Origin: Panonychus citri
Lineage: Eukaryota; Arthropoda; Arachnida; Trombidiformes; Tetranychidae
Direction of reading: 5' to 3'
Assembly (NCBI RefSeq): GCF_014898815.1
Contig: NW_026515509.1
Location: 372,001-436,000, forward strand
DNA length: 64,000 nt
Position numbers and translations under genes: made by a program. Each line of letters begins with the position of its first letter. Positions within the stretch are counted from its first letter, which is position 1. Of this stretch, positions 32,901 to 46,000 are shown in pieces. The notes beneath the pieces were generated by a model, which did no database searches, was not told the origin of the DNA, and was given only the letters and a program-made list of their open reading frames with translations.

Positions 32901-35900
32901 ACAATGATGAAACCACCGAATGTAAACTATCACGGGAAGATCGTCGAACCAAACCGGCAAATTATATTCGAAATCAGAATCCAAAGATCAGTTACTTGGA
33001 AAATCAGTGTATAAGGTCACATTCTCGTTGTCCTTATGAAGATACTCCCGGTGCTTATCCGACCTACACCGATATTGTTGAGTCGAGATCTGTGAATTCC
33101 AGATCAGCTTGTGAACAATTGTGTTCAGAGAATCGGCAATTTATCTGCCGATCTTACGCTTTCTATTCCTCGAATAATGAGTGTCTCTTGTCGGGTGATG
33201 ATCGCGCTTCCGGTGGATCTTCAGCAGTCACTGCTCGTCCTGGAATGACCTACTATGAACGTCGATGTGCCAAAGTCCCTAATGATAACTATCCAACAAC
33301 GGAAGATGGTGACAATTCAATCACAGGTTCTAATGATCCAACCAGATTAACACCAACAATCCCGACAAAACCAACATCAATCTCATCGGCTAATTTACCC
33401 GATGATGAAACATCACCAACTAGTACCACAAGTGGTTCCAGTAGGCCAACTCACACTGGATCAACTTCCTCTTACGATACCAGGCCAACTTCATCTTCTC
33501 CAACCACTTCGATTGGTTCGTCTGTAGATTACACTCCAGATCAACCGTCAACCCACACTGGTGACAATCAATCAGGTTCATCATCAGCCGATTCAACACC
33601 TTCCACTGGCACTTCATTCACATCAACAACAAGTACCACAGGTACAAGTACATCGACCAATAGCTCTTCATCGGTCAATCCATCGACTGCTAATGAGGAA
33701 ACACCTTCGATTTCAGTTGGTACAACAAGTCCACCAACATCACCGAACTCAAGTAAGAACCATAATAATTTTTCTCGACCCTCTGAATCTCAACTTGTTG
33801 TTTTTCCAGGTCAAAATTCACTTAAATGTGGACCTAATGGACGATTCACTTTTGAACGTATTCCTGGATTCGAGCCGATCGGTGGTTTCTTTAGTCTATT
33901 GTACTCAGAGAAATCTAATCCCGGAATAGTGACCGAGTGTTCCCGTCGATGTGAACATAACCTCGGATGTACAGCGTTCATCATGGACTATACTCGACGT
34001 GCTTGTTTTGGCCTTTTCGAAAATGCTTCCATTGGAAAGTTAGATCTTCGACTTTCACCAGGTCGTGATTACTTTGAAGGATTTTGTGTTGCTTCACATC
34101 TAACATGTCCCAAGTTATGGACCTTTGATCGTATCGTTGATCAAACCTCGATCGGTGTTCAGCCCAAATCAATCATCCGTTATATTCATAAGCCAGATTG
34201 TCGTTTAAGGTGTTTAGAGGAGCGTCGATTCAACTGTATGTCAGCCAGTTACGATGCTACTCTACGTGAGTGTCGACTTTACGATCAAGATCGAAACTCA
34301 GGCCAATTGAGATTGATCTTCACTAAAGGTACCGATTATATTGAAAATCAGTGTAATGTTGATGTTGTTTCGTGTCGATATCATCCCATTGAACGGGATA
34401 TTACAATTGTGACCGTGACCAAGGCGATTCGAGGTTCGTCTACATTTTTCTGTGAACAAGAGTGTAATCGTCAGAAAGAGTTCAACTGTCGATCCTACAC
34501 TTATCTCGATCAGACCAATATTCCAGGAGGTAACTTTTGTCTCTTCAGTTCGGACAGTAGAGGTACAAGTCAAAAAGAGGCGATGGGATATCGACCTCGA
34601 GCCTTGTACGCTGAGAAGGATTGTCGAGGCTTCAGAAAGGGTCGAGTATCCTCAACACCAGAATCAACCGATTCACCTCAGCACCAATCAACTCAACATC
34701 TTCCACCACCACTACCAAAACCCTCACAACCCTCTCCTCCACCTCCAGCTTCACAAAAACCACCTCTCACTTTTCAACCACTTTCACCTCCGATCGATTT
34801 GACAACAATGATAACCAAAAGTCCAAGCGCCAATCAACCCACACCAGTGCCACCGACACTCACTACACCTCGAAAATGTTCAACCTTTGATTTTACCTAC
34901 GAAAAGACTTATGGGTTTGACCTTAGATTCGCTCGTCGGGAGCGATCGCGAATACCACCAAGCCTTGGAATAACCACCTCGTGTCAAGATGAGTGCACTC
35001 GACGAGGATCAAGATGTCGAGCATTTTCCCTCGAATATGGACCAAACCAACATTGTTTCCTTCTTGAAGACTCAGCGGGCGAAAACCATCTCGCCCTCTC
35101 AAAGATCCCAAACATCGCTTACTTTGAGAAAATTTGTCTAAAAGGTAATTGATTCAATTAACTTTCTACCAATTTAAATCTCATTGAATTAATTTCCAAC
35201 CTTTTCCAACCTTTTAGCTAAACCTTGTGGTAGACTTTGGTCATTTGAACGTATTATCGGCTATCAATTTACCGATCAACCTGATCGAGAGATTGACAAT
35301 GTTGATCTAAGGTCAGACTGTCAAGATCTCTGTTTAGCTGAGGCCACTTTCTCATGTCGATCAGCTACATTTGACTATTCTCGAAAAATATGTAAACTAT
35401 TCAAAGAAACTCAAAGATCTCGACCAAGCGCTTTTAAACCAACATCAGAAGAAATCGATTACCTTGAAAATCATTGTGTCAAAGGTAAAAGAGAATCAAC
35501 TAATCAATAGTAAACAAAGTCTCAACTATTTTTCGAATTTCATTTTTTTTTCTCTCTCTCTTTCAGAACCTTCAAGTTGCCAGTACAAAGATTTTACCGA
35601 TACCTACTCAGGGAATGTCGATCGTATAACTCATGCCTTCTCACTGACCGATTGTCAACGTCAGTGTGACACTGAGCGTCTTTTCCCGTGTCGAGCGGTG
35701 AATTATGAATCATACTCTCGGGAATGTTCATTATCAAGCTACGATATTGCCTCAATCGGACTTGGACAGAAAGCTCTTCAACTACGTCGACATTCAATCT
35801 ACAGCGAAAAAGGAAACTGTGAACAAGGTGAGAGAGACCAAAACAACAAACGAAAACAATATTAATAGTACTTTAAATCAATGCGAACAATTAATTTTTA

Positions 35901-38900
35901 CTTTACTATTTTTCTCTTCAAAAATGGTGCACAGTTACCGTTCAATGTAATCCTCAAGACATGGTGCTGACCCTAAATTTTGATACACCCTTTATGGGTC
36001 GTGTCTATGCCAAAGGAAATCCTGCCCACTGTTTTGAGGTCGGAACTGGACAAACCCGGATGCAGTTTTCAATATCATTCGGAACCCGATGTGGCACCCG
36101 ACAAGAAGTAAACAATTAATCTGATTCCTCTTTGTTCATCTAATATTCATTTACGAATTGGTTTCAATTGCTTCCTATTAGATGAGAGAGACTAAACATC
36201 ATTTAGAATATCAATTATATCTCTTTCTCTTTTTTTTTCTCTCTCTCTCTCTCTTTCTGAATTGTTGTTCCATGTTTGAAATGGTTCTCTGATTATTCTG
36301 AATAGACACACTGATACCTTTCCTCTATCATCTCCATTTTCCATGAAAAAAGTTCTCTCTCTCTCTCTCTCTCTCTCATTGTTGTCATCTCTCTTACAAG
36401 AGGAACCTTTTAATATCTCTATTACATTGGATAGTTTTTTTTTCATTCTATTTTGTGATTTTTTTTGTTCTATTCTACTATTTTTTTTTCTTTCTTTTGT
36501 TCTTTTAGGGATTGAAAAATTTTGTCAATGAAATTGTGGTTCAACAACACGCGGTCATCATGACTGACAGCGATCGGACAATCAAAGTGATGTGCTCTCT
36601 CAGTGCCATTGACCAAACGGTTACATTACGTTCACCTACTCAAGGGCGATCAGGAATTGATGTTACGTGAGTGTTTTCATCGTCACTCATTATAAATCAA
36701 TTTAGAATAATTAATTAACTTGATTAACCCACAAGATCATTAATCTATTAGTTAATTGATCTTCTTCCCGTCAACATCTTATAACTTTCCAATTGATTTA
36801 TCAACATTTATCTCAATCGACAGTCTTATTATTTACTAGACTCAAGTTTTGGTTGTAATTAATTTTCAATATAAGTTGATTGTTGAACAAATTAAGACTA
36901 TGGTTATTTCACTAAATGGTTGCTAAACTGTTATACCAACAGTTAAATATACAATATCAATTGAATAATCATTATATTTACATTGATTGTCTACATAATA
37001 GACAATCAATAACAGTAACAAGTTTTATTGTTTCTTTAATTGTTGATTGGGTTTTGTTATGATTTGTTGATTGTTTGATTTGTAAAAGTATGTATAATTT
37101 GTCTACGGTGAAAATTGCCTAAAGGCATTGTTTTTTTTTCTTTCATCAGGATTTGCTTTTTTGTACAGAGAAAAAGTTTTACATTAACTAATTGAACTTT
37201 TTTTTTCTTTCACGAATCTAAAGTTCACTTAAAACCGGTAAAAGTGCTCTTGAAAGGCCGATTCCATCGGTGGTCACCAATACCGCCGCTCCTCCGACTG
37301 TCATCATGAGGATACTTGATCGTAGTGAACGAGATGCAACTTTAGTCTCATTGGGCGATGAACTGACCATGAAAATCGAGATAATGGACATTTCATCAGC
37401 TTTCGCAATTTCAGCTCGAAATCTTTATGCTCGAAGCTCAAGTGGGGAATCTTTATATCTTATTGACGCTAATGGGTTAGTTTTATTCTATTAATTTTCC
37501 TTAATCATCTTAATTTGTCGTAATTCTATGAGTTATTTTTCGTATTCTGAATCTTAATGTTTCTTTTTCTATTCTTTTCTCTATTTGTTTAGATGTCCAA
37601 CCGATGCATCGATCTTTCCAAGTTTAAAACTCGATCCTAATGATGGAAAATCGTTGAGATCAACATTCAAAGCTTTCCGTTTCCCTTCAACTGGAGTGGT
37701 CAACTTTGAGGTGCAAATAAGATTCTGTCCAGATAAATGTCTTCCCGTTAAATGTTTCGATTCACTTGAATCATTTGGTAGACGGAAAAGATCAAGTTTA
37801 TCCAAAAGTGGTACCGATAATGGTGAAGAATGGGTTGATGATGAAGATGAATTGGAGGCGAAAATGATTGCTCGTAAATTAGATGGACCATCGGTGACCA
37901 CTGTTGCTACCGATTTTAAATTATCTGATTTCTTTGGTACAACTAATAGAAGTGCCCTTCACGCCAGCCGAGCCGAAGGTTACACTTACAATGTTCCCGA
38001 ATCAGAGACAAATCGAGGTTACAATTATGAGGTATCTCTTCATTCAACTACAATGATTCCTCATTTACCTGCACCTCTTGAACTTATTGGTACAACAAGC
38101 GGATTCAATAGCACCAACAGTTATCATCGCAATAACCAATTGAACAATCGTATGGGCTATTATCCGCCAACAGCGAGTGCCTATCATTATAATCCATATT
38201 CATCATATGGTCAATCCGATTCTTCTGGTTATAATTATGGTTCACCACAAAGTTCATATGGTTACGGATCGGGTTCACAGTCCCAACAGCAACAACCATC
38301 CCACCATTACAACACTCAGGGTTACGGTGGTTATACAATTAGTAACAATCAACCCACCGCCAATAATGGTTATGGTGGAAATGGTTATCATCAAAATATT
38401 GGTAATTCTTATCAAACATATTCCCAATCTAATCCAAGTAGCAATCAAAATCAATTCCAACCAATAGACAACCGTTATCATCCATCATCATCATCTTCGT
38501 CATCATCTTCATCCCCACAATCACCCAATTCATATGGACCAGAGACACGAATAGTATCTTCATCTAATAATAATCATCATCTTCCATCCTCATCTTCATC
38601 ATCATCAACTTCATTTTCATCTGAAAATGGTCAATATCCCAAAGAATTACCATCAAGTCCATCGACTGTTAATATTATTGGAACTCGTTTCGGTTCATCA
38701 TCGGGAGTAACCAATGGACCAAGTGACGATATTTCAACGGTTCGGCCTCGATCAACGGACAGGAAGAAATTCAAAGCACCTCGACCTCTTCCCAGGCCAA
38801 AAGGTATGCCTGCTAATCCGATGGTTATTAATAGTCCTCCAGAAGTCGATTCCCCTGAGGTTCCTCTTTCTTTAGCCATTGTAGTTGGTGACAAAGAGAA

Positions 38901-39722
38901 AAATAAAGATAAGAGTAAATGGAATCTTGAGACAAAGGGTAAGATGTAAACAAAGAAAGAAATTACAATCAAAACAATCTAATTACAATTAACAAACACA
39001 CATATCCGAATATCGAACAATAATCACCTCAGCTGATTTAGAATAGAAAAACATTTTCATCTAAATCTTAATCTTCTTCTTACATTTTAATGTTACTTTT
39101 TTTTTATTCATACAATTTGTATATTAGAAGTTAACATGTGGCTCTTTGTATTTACAATTAATTTCCTTTGTTTTCCATTATGTATAATTAGTTAATCATC
39201 ATATTCTGACTTTCTCTTTTATCTTCTCATTTACCTTTCCATGATAATTAACCTTTAGTATTTACACATTACAATGATTATCTAATTGTTTTTTTGTTGT
39301 TTCTCTTTCTAATTGAAGATAAAAACTCTCATCCATCATCATCAGAAATCATAAGTATCCCTTGTAACACTGGACCTGCCATCTTATATACCGCTTGTAT
39401 TGTTACTCTGGCTCATTGTTTGGTCGTTGCTTGTGGTTACTTTTACTACCGGAAGTACGTTTATTACACTGGTGGATCTAAATTGTTTACACTTTCCTCC
39501 TCTTCGGGCAGAACCATTTCCACTGAAAATATCACCTCAGTTACACGAAATCCACGTGCAACCAATTCAAATGTTTTCTTTGGCTCACCCAATTCAGGAT
39601 TGATCTCTGATCGACCCACTCCATCATCTTCATCACAAGGATCATCTTCATCTTCATCAAGTGTCACCAATGTTGGTTTCCGGTCATTATATTCAACGGG
39701 AACCCTTGGATCACCACCATGA
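29949..39722 (+). CDS. PAN/apple-repeat ZP-domain transmembrane protein (NompA-like)
   Basis: PAN-ZP proteins such as Drosophila NompA build apical extracellular matrix, for example the link between cuticle and sensory cilia. Ten exons (29949-30783, 32208-33752, 33810-35144, 35218-35484, 35567-35827, 35935-36107, 36509-36666, 37224-37475, 37593-38938, 39319-39722) close in phase to 2191 residues. A hydrophobic signal (MIMLIIVVLQLIWFVDCSSG) lies at residues 65-84. The upstream ATG (29949) would make it internal, whereas a start at 30141 makes it a classic signal peptide. I count twelve PAN modules in four A-B-C triplets, with Thr/Ser- and Pro-rich linkers around triplet 3. The ZP domain runs from about 1415 (VQCNPQDMVLTLNFDTPFMG) to 1665. 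It is followed by a furin site GRRKRS (about 1671), a Tyr/Gly/Asn/Ser-rich spacer, a membrane helix near 2076-2101 (GPAILYTACIVTLAHCLVVA) and a Ser-rich cytosolic tail. NompA itself is described with five PAN modules, so orthology is likely but not certain. Confidence 0.9.
30784..32207 (+). other. Intron 1 of the PAN-ZP gene
   Basis: A 1.4 kb phase-1 intron (donor GTTAGT, acceptor CTTTTAG) separating the second PAN module from the third. It is AT-rich with many AATTGATT words, a perfect hairpin at 31829-31851 and a GC-richer patch at 31910-31990. I see no convincing nested gene; the minus-strand frame 31837-32049 has no known motif. Confidence 0.7.
31829..31851. repeat. Perfect hairpin, 11-bp arms, 1-nt loop
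   Basis: GTCACAATTTA, then G, then TAAATTGTGAC, an exact inverted repeat in intron 1 of the PAN-ZP gene. Too tight for an RNA stem-loop gene; probably a cruciform-prone palindrome or a coincidence in AT-rich DNA. Confidence 0.85.
33753..33809 (+). other. 57-nt in-frame intron (possible retained segment)
   Basis: GTAAGA donor after residue ...PNS and TGTTTTTCCAG acceptor before QNSLKCGP. The 57 bases are free of stops and divisible by three, so splicing or retention both keep the frame and change the linker by 19 residues. It lies exactly between the Thr/Ser-rich linker and PAN triplet 3, where other module borders also carry introns. Confidence 0.7.
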
Positions 39723-40051
39723 TCATTTATCTTTCATCATAATTATCATTCATTTTTTTCATTTCATTTCTAATTAAATTAAAATTAAGAAAATCGTCAA
39801 ATTAATGATAATAAGAAAGTGAGAGAGGAAGAGAGAAACAGAGACAGAGGACAAATTAAACAAAAATCAAATTACATGACAACAAATTAAATTAAAAATC
39901 ATGTTTTGTATAATCAACATCACCACACATACAAAGAAAGTGAGATATAAATTGATAAATTAACTTTGTTGTTGTTGTTTTGTGTAATTGATTAATTTTT
40001 AAATGTATACGATAAAAGTAAAAACAAATTAATAGAAGTTAAAATTGATAA
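39723..40051. other. Convergent 3' ends of the PAN-ZP gene and ash1
   Basis: Only 329 bp separates the two stop codons of these tail-to-tail genes, so the 3' UTRs must be short or overlap. The DNA is AT-rich with A runs and shows no gene. Confidence 0.6.
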
Positions 40052-43000
40052 CTAATTATCATCTTTAGTTAATGTTCGGGTACGAACGGATCGAGTTGAA
40101 TTCATTGAAAGTAACGCAAGAACCATATCACTTTTATCCTTCATCGATTTAACTTTTGTCGATTTTGTTGAAATTGTCGTGGCCTCTTTATCGGTACCAT
40201 TGGTGTTTGTTGTTGATTTTTTCGCATTCCTTTTGGCTCGAAGATGACGAAGCTTCTCGTAATTTCGAAGTAAAAACAATTTATGTTTTAAAATGTAACA
40301 ACTCGAATGATAGGATAAGGGTTTCATTAAGTTGGCTCGATTTCGGGATTTACCGATCTCTTCGACGGTACCACTGTTCCCAATTTTGGACAAATTTCCA
40401 TCTTTTCGGCGATTTGTCGAGTTGGCGGCACACTTTTTAATTATACAAATTCCCTCGTATAAACCTTTCTTTTCCTCTTTCTTTGCAAGGGAACCATTAT
40501 TACGCTGGGTTCGTCCTCCGATTACCCCACGGCACTTTGATGATCCACATCTACAGACTTGTTGGGTTTCTCGATTGAAACAATCGAAATTATAATCGTA
40601 GGTCAATTCTTCTCCTGGTTCAATGTTTCGCAGAGCAAATAGTCCGACTCGATAATAACCACCGACTGACCATTTTTGCATCTCACAATTGGGTTCGCAA
40701 CTGTGATTCACGTATCGACCTTCATTTGCTAATCGATAACCATCAATGACCAAACCAGCGTCTAGATTAAGACAATAATGATGTGGATCATTATTGTACC
40801 TTTCGACCATTCGATATCTAAACTCTTTCTCGTTAACCACCTCGCCAATGTATTCGAGGATAAAATTATTTGCTTGAATTGATTCAGTGGTTCGAACACC
40901 CCAACCTCGATCTGGTGTTTCAAACCGCTCCAGGCCGGGAGACCAGTCATGTTTTTGCATCCGTTGGTTGGCACATTGATCACCACAGGGACAGAGATTG
41001 GGTGAACATTCAACATACATCAAACGATTAAGACAGTCCGATAGGCAACCTTTTTCCGTGGGTTCAACGGGCTTTTTACAATTACATGATTGCTCTTCAT
41101 CCACTGAAACGGGTTTTACATTAACAAATACATTTGATCGGATCTTTTTATAATTACTACTACAAGATGAATTAAGTTTAGATCCAATTAATTGACCTCT
41201 AGTTGATTGGATCCAAATGTCGTAGGGTAATTTAAAATCAGAACGAGTTCGCCGAACCTTTTGACCGGCATATAATGGTGGAGGTAAAAGAGTTGAATAT
41301 CTTGCATCTAACTCTTCATCTTCGGGAATTGTTTTCATTACATCAGCGGAAGATGATGAAGGGCCACCGACACCACCACCGGTAGAACCACTTGGACTTG
41401 GTGGAACTGTTTCCAGATCCTCACTTGACATAGTAGATTGAGTTGATTGGGTTGACTCGGTGGCGGTAAAATTTGCCGCTGTTTGTAAACTACCTTCAGG
41501 TGCTTCCGCTTTAAATGCTGAGGAAAATAAACCCGCTTTAAGTGTTTTCCTCTGGGGTAAATAAGAAGGATTTTTTGTCTTTGGTTGATTTGATTTTCTC
41601 TTTTTACCACTGCCACCGCCTTCACCAGTAGTTGAATTTGATGAAGGTGGGGTGACTTCAATCACGACAAGTTGGGTATTATTTTCAACTTGTTTATCTT
41701 TATTTTGTACTGAAGGGGAAGATGATGATGCGGAAGATGAGCCACTTGATTTGGTCGTCGGTGTTGTTGTTGATGATGGTGGTTGACTTTTACTCTCACG
41801 AAGTGATCGCCGAGAAGATGAAGATGATGATGATGAAAGAGGAGGAGGTGGTGGTGGAGGTGGAAGAGAATCTCCTGAAGATTCAATGGATTTCTTTGAA
41901 GAAGAGCTCGATTTAGACATTTCTTTTTTGTTTATTTTCCTTCCACCACTAACCCGCTTAGGTGCAACTGGAACATTTTTAATTTCCAATTTATCTCGAG
42001 CCAAGGCCATTTGTCTGGAAGTTCGCAATGGTGTTAAAGGTGATGCTGATGGTGACAAATTAGCAACTTTGCTCGGAATAATTTGCTCATCAGAACCATT
42101 TGTGTTTAAATGTCTTTTCCTTCCTCTCGCTGGTTTAGAAACTGGTGGTGGTAATTCATTAGATTCATTGGTGTTAAGACTAGAATTTGGTTTAGATTTG
42201 GTTTCTTCTGGTGTCGGTGTCAATAGAAAATTAGATGATTCACCTTGAATCTCACCATTAAGTCTATTATTATTATTGGTACTTTTCGAATCTAAATCAT
42301 TAACCAGTTCAGTCACCATTTTATCACTTGTACCATTGTTTGGGTTAATACTTTCATCAGCTTTCTCAGAGTTTAGGGTAAGGGTGGGAACAGGATCGAT
42401 CGGGCTAATCACCTTGGGGATATTTTTCTTTTTCTTCTTTGTTTTAACAAATCCTGTCCTATTGATAAGGCGTCTTTTCTTGGCAACTCTTGGCTTTTTT
42501 AGATCACCGGTCGACTTTGCCTCGATGGTGATGACATTAGCACCTTTAACCCCAATCATAGCCAATTCCTTTGTATCTTTATCGCCATTCAACTCACTAC
42601 TAGCGGCTAAGGAAAGGGTCACCTCGTTATGGACACTAGATTTTTCCAAGACATCATCTTTTGATCCATTAGTTGGTTTAATTGAGTTACAGGTTTTATC
42701 CTGTTGATTATTAGAGGCAGCGGAAGTCGATGGTTTAATTGATTTACTTGAGCCTCTTTTACGCTCAGATTTATGCATGTCACCAGAATTAACAATCGAT
42801 GTAGATGTAGATGAAGTGTTGATGATTGAAGTTGTTGTTGTTGTTGTTGTTGTTGTTGATGTTGATAAAGATGGTGATGATGATGGTGTAGATACCAATT
42901 TCTCATGGTAATCATTTTTTGTAAGAACACATTGCTCACTATAATTAATTGGTGTTGATTTTTTCTCAAGAGGTTCCGTTGTGATAATGTTTTCTTTATC

Positions 43001-46000
43001 ACTAACCACGCCAACAGCAAATTGAGCTTCTTTACTATTATCAACAATAATATTCCCGCTAATTACTTTATCACTTTCAGGGTTACAATTTAAATCAACA
43101 TGTAAAGGTGACTTATTTGTTGACTGAATTGTTGAATCTAAAGAAGGAGCAACAACAACAATGGTGGAAGAGGAAGAAGAAGATGATAAAGAAATGATAT
43201 CCGTTGGTTCAGTTATTGTTGTTGTTGTTGTTGTTGGTGATGATGTTGTTGTATCAATTAGTGAAGATGATGAGGTAACAATAGATTTAGATAATAAATT
43301 ACTAGATGATGATTCTGTAGTTAAACAATTAGTCAATTTAGATGAAGAGGAGGTTGAAGACAATAAAGATGTCACAGGAATGGTTGAGTTAAGTTTACCA
43401 TTATGGCCTCCAACAGTAAAAGATTTGCTTGATATCCCACCAATGTTAATATTGGTTTTTCCTCCTTCCTCTGGTCTCCCTACCAGAGGTGGGCCTATAG
43501 TTGGGGAGTCATCACTAGTGGTGGTGCTACTTTTACCTAGATCATCATGCCCGGGGCAAATTTGAGTTACCTTTCTTGTCCTTTTCTCTGGATCAACCTC
43601 AAAATCCTGCTCATTGCCTGTTTCCTTGGTTACAAGTTGTGTTGTATTGTTGATCGGTACCATTGGTTTATCCTCATCACCATCATTACCATTACTCGAT
43701 GATGCTTGTTGATTGTTAATTTTTACACAATTAATATTATCATTATTATTTTGTACATTATTAACATTGATTTTTGCATTGCTTTGTCTTGTACGACGAG
43801 AAGATGGAGGATAAGATTTACGTTCATCAATTGATTTTAATGATGATGATGATGATAATTTTGCTCGAGATCGATTTTCACATTTTTGAGTAACTCGATT
43901 TGCATTTCGACGGGATTTAGGTGATGTGCTTTGATTATTACTGTTAGTTGTATTACTATTTTGATGATTATTACTGTTACTATTATTATTATTATTGCTA
44001 TTTGTACCAACTACTGATGGTGATTTACCATCACCTCCTCCACCACGGTTGTTGTTTAGAGTTGATTTAACTTCAGTTACAGTTGATGAAGAGGATGATG
44101 ATATTGCATTGGTACTTGCACTATTAACATTATTAGTATTTACATTGGTATTACCCTGATTAGTGAGATTAGCTGATTGTTTCTCACTCTTTGTCTCGAT
44201 GTGACGATGATGCCGTTTCTTGAGAGGTAATCGCTGCTCAGCTACTTTAGATCCCGAACTTGATTCACCTGAAAAAAGGAAAAAAAATTGAAAGAATTAG
44301 AAAATCTTAAGCCACAATACAACAATCTAAATTAATTATTTCACTATTTCCTTTCAATCTTAGTAGTAATGATTATCTGATGATTTGATCATGATGATGA
44401 TTAAAAAACAGAACCTAATCAATTCATGGGCAGATGTACAAGTCTATTGACTTGATAATTATTATAACAAAATTAACTCTGAACAAAAATTATCCCTCTT
44501 ATCATCATCAGCAATTTATATTAATAGACAATCAATCAATCAATAGCTTATCGAATCATATAAAGAAACTAATTGATTATAAAATACTAAACATTAATCT
44601 TGTTAAGTTGTACGATACAAGGAAATTAATCAAATAAAAATCCTCAACAATCAATCGCAATTAAAAGGTAATAATAATTACCCAGAGTCGCTTGAGAAGA
44701 TCCTCTTTTCCCACCGGTGGTTTCATCGAGATCTTTGCTTTTCTTTTTACCCTTTTTACCCTTTTTACCACCGCTGTTACCGCGTTCACTAGAACCACCG
44801 CCAGATCTTGACCCAGAATTTGAGCCAACGGCTTGAGATGAATTGGCTGATGCCGCTGATGATAAGTTCCGTTTAGATGAGTGATAATTGTTACGCCGAT
44901 AGTGAGAGAGATATTTCATACATTTAAAGAGACACGGGCGATTCTTGAAATCGTTTAAATTCATCTCTTTCGATGAGATCTTAAGGAAGCTAAAAAATGA
45001 GGTGAGATTCTCGATGGCGATCAGGTGACTTGCATCGGCTGCCATCGGTTTCTCCTTGTCAGGTAGAAAAAGTGATCTGTGTTTCTTTCGACGGCGAGAA
45101 TGAGAATTCTTTGAACGGTGAATAGACGAATGGCTGAAGGTAAATTTGGGTGTAATGATTTTACCCTCAATTGAACCTTCTCGAGGAGAGATCGATGTTG
45201 TACCAGAGGTCGAAGGTGTTGTTAATGATATTACCGTTGATGAAGGTTCAGATGAACAAGTTGCTATCATCGTTGAGTCAAATGTTGATTTAGATGAAGA
45301 CGAACCCGTTTTAGATGAGGATAATTTAGATGAGGAAGATACAGTTAGATTGGATGTCGATTTTGTTGTTGATTTAGTTGATGATGTTTTAGTTATCGAA
45401 GGAGTCGATGATGATGTTGCAGGAACATCACCTGATTTTGGAATAAAACATTGATTAAGCTCAAATTCATCTTCTTTTTCTGGTTGGAATTGATTATTTA
45501 TTGAATCACGAATACTTCGAACTAAAAGTTCAAGATCATCTTCTTTCCGTTGAGATGTGGATGAAGTTATGACAACAGGAGCCTTTGTTGGTAACGTAGC
45601 CGCCGAGTTGCTGGATTCTGGTAGAGTTAATTTAGATTCAACATTCGCAGTGGTGGAAGATGAAGTTGATGAAGGAAATAGTGTCGAAAATGCTGATGAA
45701 GATGAAGACATGTCCAAAAGCATCTCCGTTAATTGGATCAACTCACTAGTCGATGATTTAATAGGAGATAATAAAGCTGCTTGAGATGGTGGTGCCGGCG
45801 GTGGTGGTGGTGGTGGTGGTGGCAGCGGAGGAATAGGAATTGGATCCGGTGAAAGAGTATGTGTTATATTTGATGGTTCAATTGACTCTTTTACTTTCAT
45901 GATGGTTAATGACGATGATGATGTTGATTGTTGGTGTTTACAATTTTCCTCCTTGGATATTAATTTAGTTTGGATATTACTTTCAACTGTACTTGATTTA

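Noticed and set aside
42619..43047. Long minus-strand frame with a poly-Gln run overlapping ash1
   Set aside because: Frame-shifted copy of Thr/Ser repeats in the ash1 disordered region; the ash1 frame continues through with matched exon phases.
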